Below are positions 12,210 to 29,826 of a DNA stretch of 64,000 nt, piece after piece. The notes below the pieces were generated by a model that ran no database searches, was not told the DNA's origin, and was given only the letters and a program-made list of their open reading frames with translations. Both the position numbers and the translations under genes were made by a program. Source of the stretch: Pempheris klunzingeri (taxonomy: Eukaryota; Chordata; Actinopteri; Acropomatiformes; Pempheridae); NCBI RefSeq assembly GCF_042242105.1, contig NC_092013.1:5306730-5370729 (forward strand), read 5' to 3'. Within the stretch, counting starts at the first letter, position 1. The number at the start of each line of letters is the position of its first letter.

Positions 12210-15200
12210 AAGAGTAAAATTATATCAGCGCTATATTTATAGAAGTTTGGTTCAGTGTTCAGCTTTACGAAAAGCTTTAACAATTATATGTCCTCATACT
12301 TTTGTCCCTTTTTTCACAGTGATGTCCACAGAAGCTCGCCACACGGTATTTCCCTTTATTAAAATGATGCCTGATGACAGACTTCTGAATGGTTTCCCAC
12401 ATCTCAAATTATGTCAAGTGAATGAAATATAGTGGTAACAAAATGGCTCATGTGTACTGAATGTTAGAGTGAAATCAGCAAGTATGTAAGTGTAGCTATG
12501 AGATGTTTGGCATGGACACAAATTGAAACTGTCCCTGACTGAGGACTAGTGTGACCTGCTAATTCTCCTGACATCTGCTTCTCACCATCTCCTTCTTAGA
12601 CAAAGTAGATAATCTTCAGACACAATGGACAATTTAATCAGGTGGAATTTTTGCTCATCCTGACATTCGCATGTCTACAGCATGTGTAGGCCTGCTCACT
12701 GGGGAAATCAGCACAGTTATTACATGTCCAGAAATCATCCTCTCCATCCAAACCGGTGTAAAACTTATGAAACAGTGACTCATTCAATGTGTAATACATC
12801 CAAATATGTGCGCTCTCCTCTGATTTGTAGCGCGGCTGGTGAGCTCAGTGTTGCCAGGCGGAGAAACAGAAGAATAATGGACCTAATTTCACCTTTTCTT
12901 TGCTGTGCATGGGTTCACCTCTGGAGGACGGTTTTACTTTCAACTGGAGTCTCAGTGAAAGATATAAAAGGCATAAAAACGCCATCATGCACTGTAAAAA
13001 TGCTGCTTTTAAAGTATGACCCACAGCACAGCACCGGTGAATAAACCTTGAAGCATTACATTTAACATTCACTCCGAGTTATTCAGTTGTATTTTGAACT
13101 CTGCTGACTCATATGTGACTAAAGCACAGTTCCTTTATATGCGCTGATGGCAGATTAAATCAGATTGCTTTGATGATAGAAAGAAAAAAATATAAAGATA
13201 TAAAATTCAAAGTCACTGCACAGATTCTGACACAATGCTAATGGAAAAGTTAATATTCTGCAGTTACAACCTGCCAAATGCTAAAATATAATCAGCTTCT
13301 TTCACCACCTTTATTTCAGAATAAAAGCTCCTGTGAGCCTTTGACATTTGTGGATTTAAATGAATTTGCCCTGGTTGCTATGGGTTACTGTTATTGTTGT
13401 GTGTTAATGTTCATGCTGTGAGGGGTTTGTCAGGCTTGTGCATCCCAGCACAGGTTTAACGTCGCCATCTGTTGATGCAAAGGAGCCATTACAGCCGTAA
13501 ACTAAAGCCACTGACACCCAGACACACACATCAACACCAAACTCTGCTGATTCATATCAAGTGTGCTTCTCAGGAATGCTAATTACAGATCCATTTGATA
13601 AGCTTGGACATGCTTTAAATGATTATTATTATTATCATCATCATTATTATTATTATTATTACATACCAACATCTATATATTTTTCATGTTTCTGTCTTTG
13701 ATCTATGTCATTATTTTTGCATTTTGGCACCAATGAGAACACAAATCGGATACAGGGACGAGCCAGGTCTGCAAAAGTAAACCGTTCACGATGGTTTCTC
13801 CAATTAATCCTGCAGCTAATCCTCCTCCAGTGTTAACAAGGCACAGCAGGACATCGGTACAGGATGATCAGCCGAGCCAAGACACTGCCAATCACAGCTC
13901 GCATCCCCAAAGTGCTGGACTGTGGACAGAGTGTGCTTAAGAGCTAATGAAGACCCCGTGGCTTCTGGCAGCTGCTGGCTGGTGATAAGGAAGGGGAGAC
14001 CTTCAAAGGCTCAGAAATATATCATTATAGAGACATAGCCAGCGAGCCACTCAAAGAGCCAACGGGGAAGGAGAAGGACTCGCAGGCCAGGGCTTACTGT
14101 GGTTTGCAGAATTCACACTAATGATGGAGTACACAAGAGGAAGGCACAAGGATACAGTGGAACAAAATGTCCCAGGGATGAAACTGTACAGTGTGCATTT
14201 CTGTGTGTGTTCTTTGCTGCACGAGTGTAGAAAATGCTGACGCAATGTGGGGCATTAGCATAACACATACCATATAAGCATGCAAGGCTATTCATGGTAC
14301 ACAGCACCTGATGTCCTGAAGACAGCAGAAATGGCAACTACATGTAAAATACTTAATTTGAATCAAATTAGTCCATTTAAGGACAGTAATTCTCAACCAG
14401 GGCAACTTGTATGCTTACGCATTTGCCAGGGAATGTGTGGGAAGACCGTAAACTGGTTCAGTTATTTTGAAAGAAATTAAATTCTGGTTTGATTAAATCA
14501 CAGTTAAACTTTCAATTATGCTGTGCAAAACCTAAAAAGTTAGGCTTAACATCAAGAAAGATTATATTTAAACCTCTCTTTAAATGTTGGTGTTGTTGGA
14601 GGTTTTACTCAACATTGATTTTAATCCTGTTGCATGAAAAACTTTACACTCCAGTTAAAACTGTGATCCAAAATGTGTTTTAAGTGTGAAGGTTTAACTT
14701 TTAAAACAGCCGCCATTTCAAGATGAACGAGCAAAACAATCAAGCTGCTGGAGGAAAGTTAAGGGACAGACTCAGTCCGTTTAATCCGCTCAGTTGTTTG
14801 CAGGATACGTACAGTAGTACAAATGCAGACTTGACCAAAACATTGTCAGTTCAGAAAAACATAATATTGATAAAATTGTCATAGTTCAAACAGGTTGTTA
14901 AAGGTAGAGCAGCATAAGACATTGAGTATTGCTGACTTCATGACTCCACGTGTGCTGCTGTTACTGAGAACTGCCTGGCAGTAGTGGTGGTTTAGCATTT
15001 AGCATCATCCTATAACAGCCATCTGTAGCCGCTGTGCAGCAAAACTCACAGTCTCACTTTAAGGATGTGGTGTGAGAGCAAAAGAAACCGGTTGAACTTC
15101 AGAGTGAGCGAGATGGTGATTAACACCGAGGTCGCAGACATGTCTGCACCTTCCTGTGAGCTCAATCAGCCGGCCCTGAGAGAGACAAAGAAAAAGGGAA

Positions 15201-15600
15201 GAGCTGTGCTTCACGATGTTGTGGGGCTTTGCGGGACAGTTTCCATTAATTTCACTTCCTTCTTTGGTCAAAGAACAGACAGCAGAGCCCAGAGGGAGCA
15301 AAGGGAGCAGTGGATGATTTATTGCAGGAGAGCTGGAGGGAGGAAAGTAGTGACCTCTTAGTGACGAACAGGTGCAGTTTTACCAGATATAGGAAGCACC
15401 AGGTACTGCTCCCTTTTTGCAAGTTTAAATAAGAAATGCAAAAATATCCGTAGTACTGGGTGTCATTTATACTTAACTTTAACTAGCTGGAAGTGCACAG
15501 GTAAGCAGAAATGATCAAAATAAATAAATATTTTCATCCCAATTGTTCCCATCTGCTCTTTAAAACTGAAACATTTCCAAATTTGAGTGGCAAAGTAAAT
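12210..15600. other. Intergenic region between lectin and sugar transporter
   Basis: No exon could be supported. The longest open frames (for example 12682-13044) have no domain-like composition and no conserved splice context. A TTA/TCA microsatellite lies at about 13621-13662. The remainder looks like ordinary AT-rich intergenic DNA. The 3' untranslated region of the leftward transporter gene ends somewhere near its right edge. Confidence 0.5.
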
Positions 15601-15714
15601 ATAGCTACTTGTTATGTCATGGAAGTAAAATAAAGCAGTCATACTGCACATTAAGCAGAAACATTTTGTTTTTTATGGCTTCACAAAGTATCAATATTTG
15701 TTCACACAATCTTT

Positions 15715-15718
<4 letters not shown>

Positions 15719-15752
<34 letters not shown>
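15719..15752. repeat. (CA)n microsatellite in the transporter 3' UTR
   Basis: About 17 CA units lie some 60 bp beyond the transporter stop codon, so they would be transcribed as GU repeats in its 3' untranslated region. Confidence 0.9.
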
Positions 15753-15754
<2 letters not shown>

Positions 15755-15813
15755 CGTCATTACTCCCCCGTTAGTCTGAAACAGGAGTCTGTAGTTTCTG
15801 TATCTGCACCGCT

Positions 15814-18800
15814 TCATAACTTGGTCTCCACTCTCTTTTCCTCCAAGAAGGATTTCCCACAGACGGAGATGGCTTTAAACTCCTCGGAGATCTCCACCAG
15901 CGTCTTCCCTTTGGTCTCAGGCAGGAGGAAGAAGGTATAAAGGAAGCCCAGCATGCACATACAGGCGAACAGCAGAAAGCAATACGAGTCCAGGGCGTTC
16001 TGGGTCACAGGAAAAAACATTGTAAAGAGCCTCATGACACATTGATTGAGTTTCTCATCACATTAATATTCCTACCTATTAATTCTACCAGAAACGTCAA
16101 TTACAGGCAACGAAAACTACTGCTTTATATTTAAATGTCAGAATCAGAATCAGAATCAGGATCAGAATTCCTTTAATAATAATATATTGTAACAGATAGC
16201 CAATAATCCATATTGTTATTGAAATCCCTATTATCTCCAAGACTTGCAGTTGCCTTTAAGCTGCAGTTGCTTTATTCAATTCAAATTCAATTAAGCCTTA
16301 TTGGCATTACAGATCAGAAACCTATACCTAACCTCAAACTTGAACAATCAAATCAAATAAGACAATAAGATATGAACATTGATACAACATTAAAATTGAT
16401 ATGTACTAATTGTATATACAGTATATCAAGTGTATGGATCGTATGTGTTATTTTCATGTCTGTAGCACTCACAATAAGGAACGGCAAGGCCAGGCCCAAC
16501 ATTGCGAATATGACCCAGCGCTGGATGCCGAGGAGGACGAACGCTGCCAGTCGATTGGACTGGATGAAGACCTCACTGTTTAGAGTGGATGCAGCTCCAG
16601 CTGGGTGAACGACGGAGGCCACACTTAATCATCTTCTCCTACAGACTTAACTAAGCATGCAATGTGCTGAATTTCTTTTCGTGTGTAAAGTGTGAAGCAC
16701 ATACAAGGTCCTCCGGAGAAGAAGATGATGAAGAGGATGATCAAACTAGCGGTGATGTATGGAACCCAATAGCTGGAACCCTGCGTGAAGACAGTTCTGC
16801 ATTATGTGCATATCAAAACATTTTTTCTGTTTTGCTCAGTTCACTTATTTTCATACTTATAATGGCATTAAAGAGTCAATTCACTGTAATTACAAAAAGC
16901 ACATTTTCTCTTTTACCCTTAGTGGCTTCAGACCATGCAGATAGTTTTAGTATCATCTGCTGAGGTTTTGAGATTATTTGTTGTACGACATTTCTGGTGG
17001 AGGTCAGTGAAAGTTTATTTGTGTGTTCACAGAGACTATTAGACTCTTTTAGTTCCAGTGGAAACAGTTCATAGTGTTAATGTCAAGAGTAACTGGGACG
17101 TTGTTCACAGACAGAAATGTTGCTGTTTTTTCGATGCTGTGAAACTAAATTTGTATTTCGGTAGAAGCAGAACTCTGAGAGATGGATGTCTACGACCTGT
17201 GGAAATAAAACTAATAAAGCTAAACACAGAGGATAAGAATTTGTGGGATTTTTTTTTTGTAATTTGGGTGAACTGACCCTTTAAAATACATGTTCTAACC
17301 CAGGGGTCACCAACACGTCGCCCCCGCAGGCCTGTTCTAAAAATAGCACAACTCACCAGTGAGCTGCGTCTAAAATTTTATTTTTTTCTGTTGCTATTTT
17401 TTTTTTAATCACACTTGCATTTATATAGATTTGAAAATGACAATATCTTAAAAATAAAAGAATTAATTTAGATAGTTTTAAGTGAACTCTGACCTCTTCG
17501 AGTTCAAAGGTCAAAGTTCAAAGGTCAGTATTGTGCGCATGACCAAACTTTGGCGCTCGTGGAGAGTAAGCTAGCGGGCGCAGCGGAGATGGGGAGCTGA
17601 ATGCGGTTTCTAACCCAAAAAACATGGCAGAAAAAAGAAAGAAAGCTCATGATTTTCACAGTGAGTGGGAGGAAGAGTTCTTTTTTTTTACTACTGTGAA
17701 AGAAAACTGTGTGTGTCTCATTTGCGGGGCGACGACAAAGCGGCACAATGTGGAGAGACACTTCACTACGGGTCACAAAGCTAGCATGCTAACTGCCATG
17801 CTAACTGCCATGCTAACTGCCCACCGGGAAGCTAGGGGCAGAAACAGCCCGTGAGCTGAAGGCAGCTTTGGGTGAGCAGCAGTCTGTTTTCACCAGGCCG
17901 GAGAAAAAATCCCAAAAAGCAGCCGAAGCCTCGTTTAGAGCTCCACAATTTCAAACAGATACCAGATGTTGTCAGGGGCAACATGGCGGTGTCATGGCAA
18001 CGTTAAATAAAAATATTGATTTTTAATTGTGTTCAATTCAAAAGTGTGTTCATGAAATGTAAACAGATATCATTTTGTTAAAAATGCCGCAGATTTGTTC
18101 ATTAGTTTAAAATGTGATAAGATTTATTTAAAAATATAAAAGTTGATTTTTCTTAAACATTACATAATTGCTAACTTTTCCAAACATGGTTCAACACAGT
18201 TGATGTGTTTAAAGGCTCTTTGTCAGTGGGCAGTGAAAATGGGACATTTGTTCTATGAAATATTGTTGAAGTGATCATCTGAAAATTTAAACAATTGCTG
18301 AGATGAATAGAAATTAAATGTGTAATATTGATTTTATCTGTTTCCCACCTTAAGTCATTGTTGGTAATTATTGTGAGAAATCACTAACGTGATCAGTGTC
18401 TTCACATAGATGAGTATCATTAATCATTAATAATAATATATAACTAAAGGCAAACTGAGCTAATTTGTTATTTCAGAGGAGTGTGACAAACTGGTAGCTC
18501 TTTGTATGACTCAGTACCATGAAGTAGCGCTCAGTTTCAAAAAAGTTGGTGACCCCTGTTCTAACCCCACACGTGGCTAAATGTCTGTGTCAGTGTTCAG
18601 AGTTGGCAGGTTTACCCCCACGTTGAGCGTGACAGTGACCAACACCCAGATGGAAGACATGATGCCATAACCCCCCCAAAACAATGACCTCCTCCCTGTG
18701 CGCTCAATCAGCAGCAGCCCCTGAGGGAGAGAGAGAGAGGAGAGAATATGATTAAGTTTCTTATTGGTTTATAAAAGGTTGGTGACAAGTTATCATGTCA

Positions 18801-21800
18801 AATTAGACATTTCACTGGTGACACCGACAAGGAACAAATCATCTTGACCATTTGCTCTGCTGCTCCATTCTAACAGTTTACATCAGAGCTTTTATGGGCA
18901 TTTAGACCATTAAATACTTCATGACAATTCCATTAATTAGAATTGCATACCACTAAACATGATGAGATCATTTCTCGTACAGTATAACCTTTGAATGTGC
19001 CGAGCTGAATGTTCTGCTTCTGTTTTCTCCATCCGCGCTTTGCTCTTAAACCCAACAATAATGTTCAGCGCCTGCTGTACATACTCTACATCCTGTGTGT
19101 CAGCCATTGAAATGCAGCTGAGTCACCCAGCTCGAATGGGCTGGAGGATTAATGCGAATGTTGAATATGCACAGGGCTCATGTTTGGCTCCCCGTAGGGA
19201 AAACGCACCCTCAGAGCCTGCAGGTGGATGCTGCTGAATGAGCTTGTGGGCTAATGATGTAGACTTCTTACCACACCTTGTTGTGTTTCTGGTGGGAAGA
19301 CTTAAAGATGACCTTAAAACCATCACTAACAGATTAATGTCTGAGCTGAACAGCCAAGATGTTACCTAGTCACTCACACAGGTGACGGAGGTGATGATTT
19401 CAGATACTCCAAGACCCAAGGTGAGATAGCGGATCTTGTCTCTCGGTATACCTGCCTTCAGGAAGATGTCAAAAGAGAAGGTACTGATCTGGGAAGGAGA
19501 CAAGCATTGGCTCGATGTCATTGTTGCTGAAATCAGCATGGAATAAGGGCATTTTTCGGGCCCCAAACTTAAGTTCTGTCCTCACTGCAGACGCGCCCGA
19601 CAGCTGGTTGCAGAAGTAGATGACAGACATGGTGATAAGCTGCCAGCGGTTGGTCCCGTCCCTCAGGAGCTGCAGAGGGCTTTTAGGTGGGGCCGCCTCG
19701 ATGGCCGCCTGCTCGACCAGCATCTCATCCATCTCTTGTTTGTAGTCTCCCTCACCCCACAGTCTCTGGAGAGCTGAAGAGAAACACAGAGACCAAAACA
19801 CATCAAAATAAATACAATGTGGTTTTTCAATGAGTGATTGTTATGCAGAGTGATAAAAATAGGATGTCTTTATGGTGTTGTAGTGTTAAGAGGGGAACAA
19901 AGGGTTAAACGGTGTCACATGGATGCCATAATAAACCCATCCCAACATTTTAAACCTATTATCAATTCTATTGCCCCTTAAATGCCTTTACTTTAAACAT
20001 AACCAAAGCTTAAGTGCTTAAAGTTGTTTTTGATCAGCTCATCTTGTGGGGAAACATGCCTACCTTTTTTGCACCCCTCATCATCACCTCTCTCTATGAA
20101 TAAGTATCTGGGGGACTCAGGAAGAAAAGGCAACGCTATGACCTGAATGACTGCGAAAAATGTGGGGACACAGAGGACGATGTTCCACAGCTCCTCACGA
20201 CCAAGGATCTCACTGGAAAAGACCAAATAGTATATTACAGTTTAGTTCAAATGTTTTTTTTCCCATTTTATTTACACTTCCTAATATTAAGGGTTTTTTT
20301 GCTTTAAGATTCTCCTCTAACTCGCCTGCCTCCTATCAGCTAAATCCCCTTTTCTTAAAAACAAAGAGGACTAATAATAATAATAATAATAATAATAGTA
20401 ATAATACAGAGGTTACTTTCTTTTCTTTTCAAAGTTTTATATATAGTTTGTATTCTACCATGTCTGAAACAGACGTTGACATGACAGTGTTTCTTCACTG
20501 ATATCTTTTTTTATTCAGAGCTCTCCTGTCCTCTGAATCAATTAAACCGGCTGTTGTGTCCATACCTCAGTCCAAAAAACTGTCCAGATAGTTTGCCAAG
20601 CGACGCGAAGGTCGCTGAGGTCAGAGTCACTACGCCTCTTAACGTTCTGGGTGAAATCTCTCCGAGGTACATCACATGGATGCTGGTACCCACACCTGAG
20701 GGTCATGACAGGATGTTAGTCAGTCAGGTGTAAACATGTCTGTGCACCAGGGAGGGTATTTTGTTAAATTGTGTTGAGTCACATCATGTTTTTAATGTAT
20801 CATAGTTGGCTGTGCATGATACACATCCCTCAGTGTATGATGCTCGTCACTCAGCTTACCTGCTGAGCAGCCATACAGGATCCTCGCCACTATAATCATT
20901 TCATACGATTTGGCACCTTTACTTGTCAGCATGATCCCTCCTGCAGCAATGGCAACGAGGCTGCTGCTGATCATCGCCCTTTTTCTGACGAGGGAACAAA
21001 AAAAGTCACTGCAAGTATTCTCAGGATATGACGCTTAATGTTGCATCAGGTCTCTTTTATTCACCTTCCCAGCATGCCTGAGATGAATCTGACACCGACG
21101 GCGCCAAAGAGTCCCCCGACAGCGTACATGGAGACAATAAGGGACCAGATCATGGTGATGGTCTGCGGAGGCGGAGGCTCTTCATATCTGTGGTACCAGC
21201 TGCTGTTGATGAAGCGCTGTATGTACTGCAGACGAAGTTTAAAGGAAAGTTAAAAGGCGGATCAGCGAGCAGCAGGGTGAAGAGGGGTGCTTCTCACCGG
21301 TGAGGGAGAGCTCAGTCCCGTGATGTGGTAGCCGTGCTGAAAGGTTCCGCCAATTCCCAAAACAATGATGAGGATCAGAGCGCTGCCGTGGGTCTGTGGA
21401 GCGGAGAGCAGATAAGGGACTGTGATCAGATGGAGATATTTGATGTCCAGCATCTCATCAAACAGCTGAATGTTTTTGGGGTTTTTTTGTGATTTTAAGT
21501 CATTCTCACCTCCTTGATCTTATGACTGTATTGTTTTTGTCATCGCATTTGTAGAGTTTTGGGGAAATGAGAAATTAATTTTTATTTTTGTTTCATTTTT
21601 AATTTTTGTTTTCAGTTCAGTTTAGTTTCAGTTAGTTTCCAGAGTGGGTTTGCTTGTCTACTTTAGTTTATATTGTTTAAAATGTTTAGTTTATATTGGT
21701 TTCAGTATTAATTTTAGTTTTTTTTATTATAATATTGTGAATATTATATAAATTTATTATTTATTATAAAATGGTATTTTGGCAAACACAACACTCTGAA

Positions 21801-22982
21801 GGCGCCTCCCCAGGCTGGATGTGTCGACAAATTTGACCAAAAAGACTAAAACTAAACATATTTCCTGTGTATTTTTATTCTCTTTCAGTTAGTTTTTGCT
21901 TTTTTCAGCTCAGGAAGATGTTTTTAATAATAATAATACATTTTATTTATAGGCGCCTTTCAAGGCACTCAAGGACACCGTACAACACACAGTTTTTAAT
22001 GTTTAGTTTTAGGTCACAATACAAAAACCCCACAGATTCTCTCTAGCACACTGATAAAAGAGCTGCTTCAGGATATTAGAAGGCTAACGTCACACCTCGG
22101 TCCTGTACTTTAATGATGGGGAAGTTCATGAATGATCATGAAATTGATTAAATCAAATAAATTAAATGTTTGTACTTTCATCAGCAGATCCCCCTCTTCT
22201 GAAACCTCGTCTACAAGAGTAACGACATTTGTATATCAGATCAGAAAACTGTATCTGTTTTAACAAAACAACTGATATTTTTAAGAGACAAATATATTTA
22301 TGGGATATCACACTTTCAAACAATGTTCTTATCCTGATCATTCAGGATAACTCCAAGAAATCCAATCTTAAAAGCATAGAAATGCTAATTAAATACTATA
22401 TACTAAATGCCTATAACCTATAACGATGTATATTGAAGCTCAAAATGACCATCTTATTTTCATACCTTGTGAAACTACAACTCACATTTTTGGAAAATAA
22501 GCTCTTAAACTGATAAAGAATGAGCTGTAACGCTCAGTGCACTATACACAGATTCTATATGTTGCTAAAAAATCGTGCTCTTTTATACGTCTTCTCAGCC
22601 CTGAACATGTTGACTGTATTTTTGTGTTGAATGAAGAGTTTAAAAAATAACTCAGGAAAGTGAAGTGCAGTGACTCAGCTAAAACTGTGCTTCGGATGAG
22701 TCAGTGAGCTCGGACAAACTCAAAAACATCCCGCTTTCCTAAAACAACATGTCGCTGTATCCTAGTTTTCTTTCATGTTTCCCTCAAAATGGACATTTGT
22801 TGGAGTTAAAGTATGATTCAGGTTTTTTTACAGGAAAAAAAACTGCCAATTTTATAAAAGATATTGACCCAAACAGAGAAAGTGTAGACATACATTAATA
22901 AAAAGAGATATATACTTTCTTCTATTATACAAACTCAGAAGAATTCAGTAAAGCCTACCAGCTGTTGCAGTAAAGTTTCCAT
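15814..22982 (-). CDS. Class II GLUT-type sugar transporter (SLC2A11/SLC2A15-like)
   Basis: Twelve exons on the minus strand join in phase to 492 codons plus stop: 22959-22982, 21298-21393, 21065-21225, 20860-20984, 20566-20695, 20064-20212, 19586-19773, 19378-19488, 18616-18720, 16705-16780, 16473-16600, 15814-15999. The product is a 12-helix major facilitator for hexoses in the plasma membrane. Family marks are GIGGTFQHGY in helix 1, PESPRYLF (about 210-217), NQLSG in helix 7 (284-288), a loop GRR (about 337-339) and PETKGKT after helix 12 (458-464). Length fits human GLUT11 (about 496). The tail ISEEFKAISVCGKSF and the region GGPSGAASTL look more like the fish-specific SLC2A11/SLC2A15 branch than GLUT5 or GLUT9, but I cannot decide between paralogues. 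Exon 1 (METLLQQL, then gtaggc) is the least certain. Its frame is open upstream, so a longer N-terminus is possible. The exon at 16600 was chosen by phase over an upstream AG. Confidence 0.88.
16139..16330. repeat. Fragments resembling fish LINE 3' tails
   Basis: A run of 'cagaatcagaatcagaatca' followed by 'attcctttaataat' (16139-16178), and a second stretch with 'attcaattcaaattcaatta' and 'cttattggcattacag' (16268-16311), look like short 3' ends of fish non-LTR elements. They lie in the last intron of the transporter. The call rests on resemblance to remembered fish repeats. No coding part is present. Confidence 0.3.
17293..18566. mobile_element. hAT transposon, internally deleted, with perfect 8-bp target duplication
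   Basis: The element spans 17301-18558 (1258 bp). It starts CAGGGGTCACCAAC and ends with the exact inverse, GTTGGTGACCCCTG. Both sides carry the 8-bp duplication TTCTAACC (17293-17300 and 18559-18566), as hAT elements make. Only the N-terminal part of a transposase frame remains (17624-17854, +), holding a BED/C2H2-like zinc finger. The element lies in the transporter intron between exons 16705-16780 and 18616-18720, only 50 bp from the latter. Its ends resemble the Charlie/ZBED type of hAT. Confidence 0.88.
17624..17854 (+). pseudogene. Truncated hAT transposase N-terminus with zinc finger
   Basis: A 76-codon frame begins MAEKRKKAHDFHSEWEEEF and contains CLICGATTKRHNVERHF then TTGHK. That is a C-x2-C ... 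H-x4-H finger of the kind at the N-terminus of hAT transposases. A 15-bp-phase repeat (ATGCTAACTGCC, read as MLTA three times) follows, then a stop. The catalytic RNase-H-like domain and dimerisation region are absent, so it cannot encode an active transposase. Some host proteins (GTF2IRD2, ZBED group) derive from the same family, but nothing here suggests domestication. Confidence 0.6.
20372..20397. repeat. (TAA)n microsatellite
   Basis: About eight to nine TAA units in an intron of the sugar transporter. Confidence 0.85.
21530..22000. repeat. Low-complexity TTAGTTT-rich repeat and short LINE-tail-like fragment
   Basis: From about 21585 to 21735 the sequence is dominated by degenerate 'tttagttt/tttcagtt' motifs. 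An inverted form ('aaaactaaaactaaacata') appears near 21840. At about 21928-21998 a block with 'cattttatttataggcgcc' and 'tttcaaggcactcaaggaca' resembles the 3' end of a fish non-LTR element. All of this lies in intron 1 of the transporter. Families are not assigned. Confidence 0.35.
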
Positions 22983-24445
22983 TCTGTCCTTACTGGCATG
23001 GACCTTACAGTGGATATGTCCAGCCTGCATGAACTCTGTCAACTGCTTCAGGCTGCTTATCATTAACTTTTTATACTTCAAGAAATAAAGCGACCAGCAG
23101 TCACCCCAGACAGCGATTTCAGTGTGAGTCACTCATCTGCCCGGTGGTTTGGACGGACGTCACTGCGCAGGACAAACGATGTGATCGTAGTTGTTTTATA
23201 CGATTATACACTGCTTTAATGCAGTGTTAAAGTGTGATAGGTTGTGCAAACCATGTGAAGCGAGTTAACTCTGTTATTGATTTGCAGAAAAGAATGTAAT
23301 ATGTGTTTTTATAGTGTAAAAACACAATCACATGGTGTAGCTGAGGGATTTCATAGCATCGAGTTCACCTGTGGCAGGCTAGCTAACCATGTGCTCTGGT
23401 GCACGCAGGCCGCCATGTTCATGTTGTTGCCTGCTGGGTTTATTTTAATGCTTTCTTTGAATGAACACAACTCGGCACTGCAAATGATACGGCTGCTTTC
23501 ATTAAAGTAATCACATCTTGGTTATGAAACAAAACTTCCTTCAACGCTGCCTTAAAAACACTTGGCAGTGCTGTGGATGGACACTATTGACCCACAATGC
23601 AGTGCACAAAGGAAAGAGAGGTGCTGCTCACATGGAGGTATACGGAGAACTGCATACAGTGTTGGAGGCAGAGCTCCGTTCATTTAAAGCTGCTCAGTGG
23701 CGCTTTAAGTCAAAAAAAGTTCCACTTCCTGGGCGTAAAAGTACCCAGTCGGGCCCAAAGAGCCAGCTAGCCCTCCGCTAATCTTAATAGTGATAAAAAT
23801 CATTGAATTGTGCAGCTCTTCTGGACTTTACAAATGTTATCTGACCAAAACAAATCAAATTCTGATGGTAAAACGAGTCATTTCGCTGGGGGTTGTGACT
23901 CTCAAAAAATTCATCTGATTTACAGGCGTCTCTTTCACAATGCAAGTCTATGGAAAAAAAGTCTTTCTGGGCCCAAAGGCATCTCGTGACGGAAGCCTTT
24001 GTTGTAATTACACAGTTTGTAAAATTGACTTCAAAGCCTGGTGCACTTTCTGGGGACTTGAGGAAATGACCTCAGATATTTTTTTGTATGAATAATACAG
24101 GTAAAAAAAAAAAAAAAAAATTGTTCTCTTAGTATAAAACCTTGAGTATGTTGATTTCTGGTAGAGTAGTAGCAAAAACAGAAGATTAGCATGGCATACA
24201 GTTAACATGTGGCTTGTAACGGGGGTGTGGTTCCTCTCCGGTCCTGCAGGGGGCAGCACACGGCGCCGTGCTCAGTAGAAGGCCTGACTTCCTCCGCTCT
24301 CTCCTCCGCTCTCTGACTGTCGCTCCGCCGGAAGCAACACCGTCCAGTGTTTTCCGTAGTCATCGTTGACGAGCGAGTAGTGGGCACCGTCTGCACAAAG
24401 AAAGCCCTCAGTTTGTGTCTTTGTTTCTGTAGTTAGCTCTCAAAA
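22983..24445. other. Divergent intergenic region between the transporter and psmd6
   Basis: About 1.46 kb separates the transporter start (minus) from the psmd6 start (plus). No exon was found. A GC-richer segment from about 24220 to 24440 is the likely psmd6 promoter. The rest includes a stretch with 'gcaagtctatgga', common in fish repeats, and a poly(A)/(T)-type run near 24103-24120. Confidence 0.5.
24230..24445 (+). promoter_or_regulatory. psmd6: Likely psmd6 core promoter and 5' UTR
   Basis: A GC-rich, TATA-less segment precedes the psmd6 ATG, with a CCGGAAG ETS-type site at 24328-24334 and pyrimidine-rich ctcctccgctctct repeats. Such promoters are typical of housekeeping proteasome genes. 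The transcription start itself is not visible. Confidence 0.45.
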
Positions 24446-29618
<5,173 letters not shown>

Positions 29619-29730
29619 CCACGGAGGCCACGTTTTCTCATCACGGCAAGCGGGGGGGGCTTCCACAGTTCTTCTTGGTATACCCAAACCTGTAGTTTGT
29701 CTGACAAAGTGACTCTTATATTGTGTATAT

Positions 29731-29736
29731 AATAAA
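29731..29736 (+). terminator. psmd6: psmd6 poly(A) signal
   Basis: AATAAA lies 113 bp after the psmd6 stop, with a T/G-rich stretch following. This gives a very short 3' UTR. Confidence 0.8.
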
Positions 29737-29820
29737 TTTGTTTAACTGCTTTTCTCTTTGCTGTTTTATTTTAGGAAAGAGGCAGAGACATCATTTCATA
29801 TAAATAGCAGTATAAATTAT

Positions 29821-29826
29821 TTTATT
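29821..29826 (-). terminator. atxn7: Probable distal poly(A) signal of atxn7
   Basis: TTTATT on the plus strand reads AATAAA on the minus strand. It lies about 3.15 kb downstream of the atxn7 stop and only 85 bp from the psmd6 signal on the other strand. A second AATAAA (minus) is at 29765-29770. Confidence 0.5.

Noticed and set aside
12682-13044. 120-codon plus-strand open frame
   Set aside because: No domain, no biased composition and no splice partners. Consistent with chance.
16601-16623. An upstream AG (at 16624-16625 on the minus strand) as the transporter exon acceptor
   Set aside because: It breaks the reading phase. The AG at 16601-16602 keeps phase and restores the conserved GGPSGAAS region.
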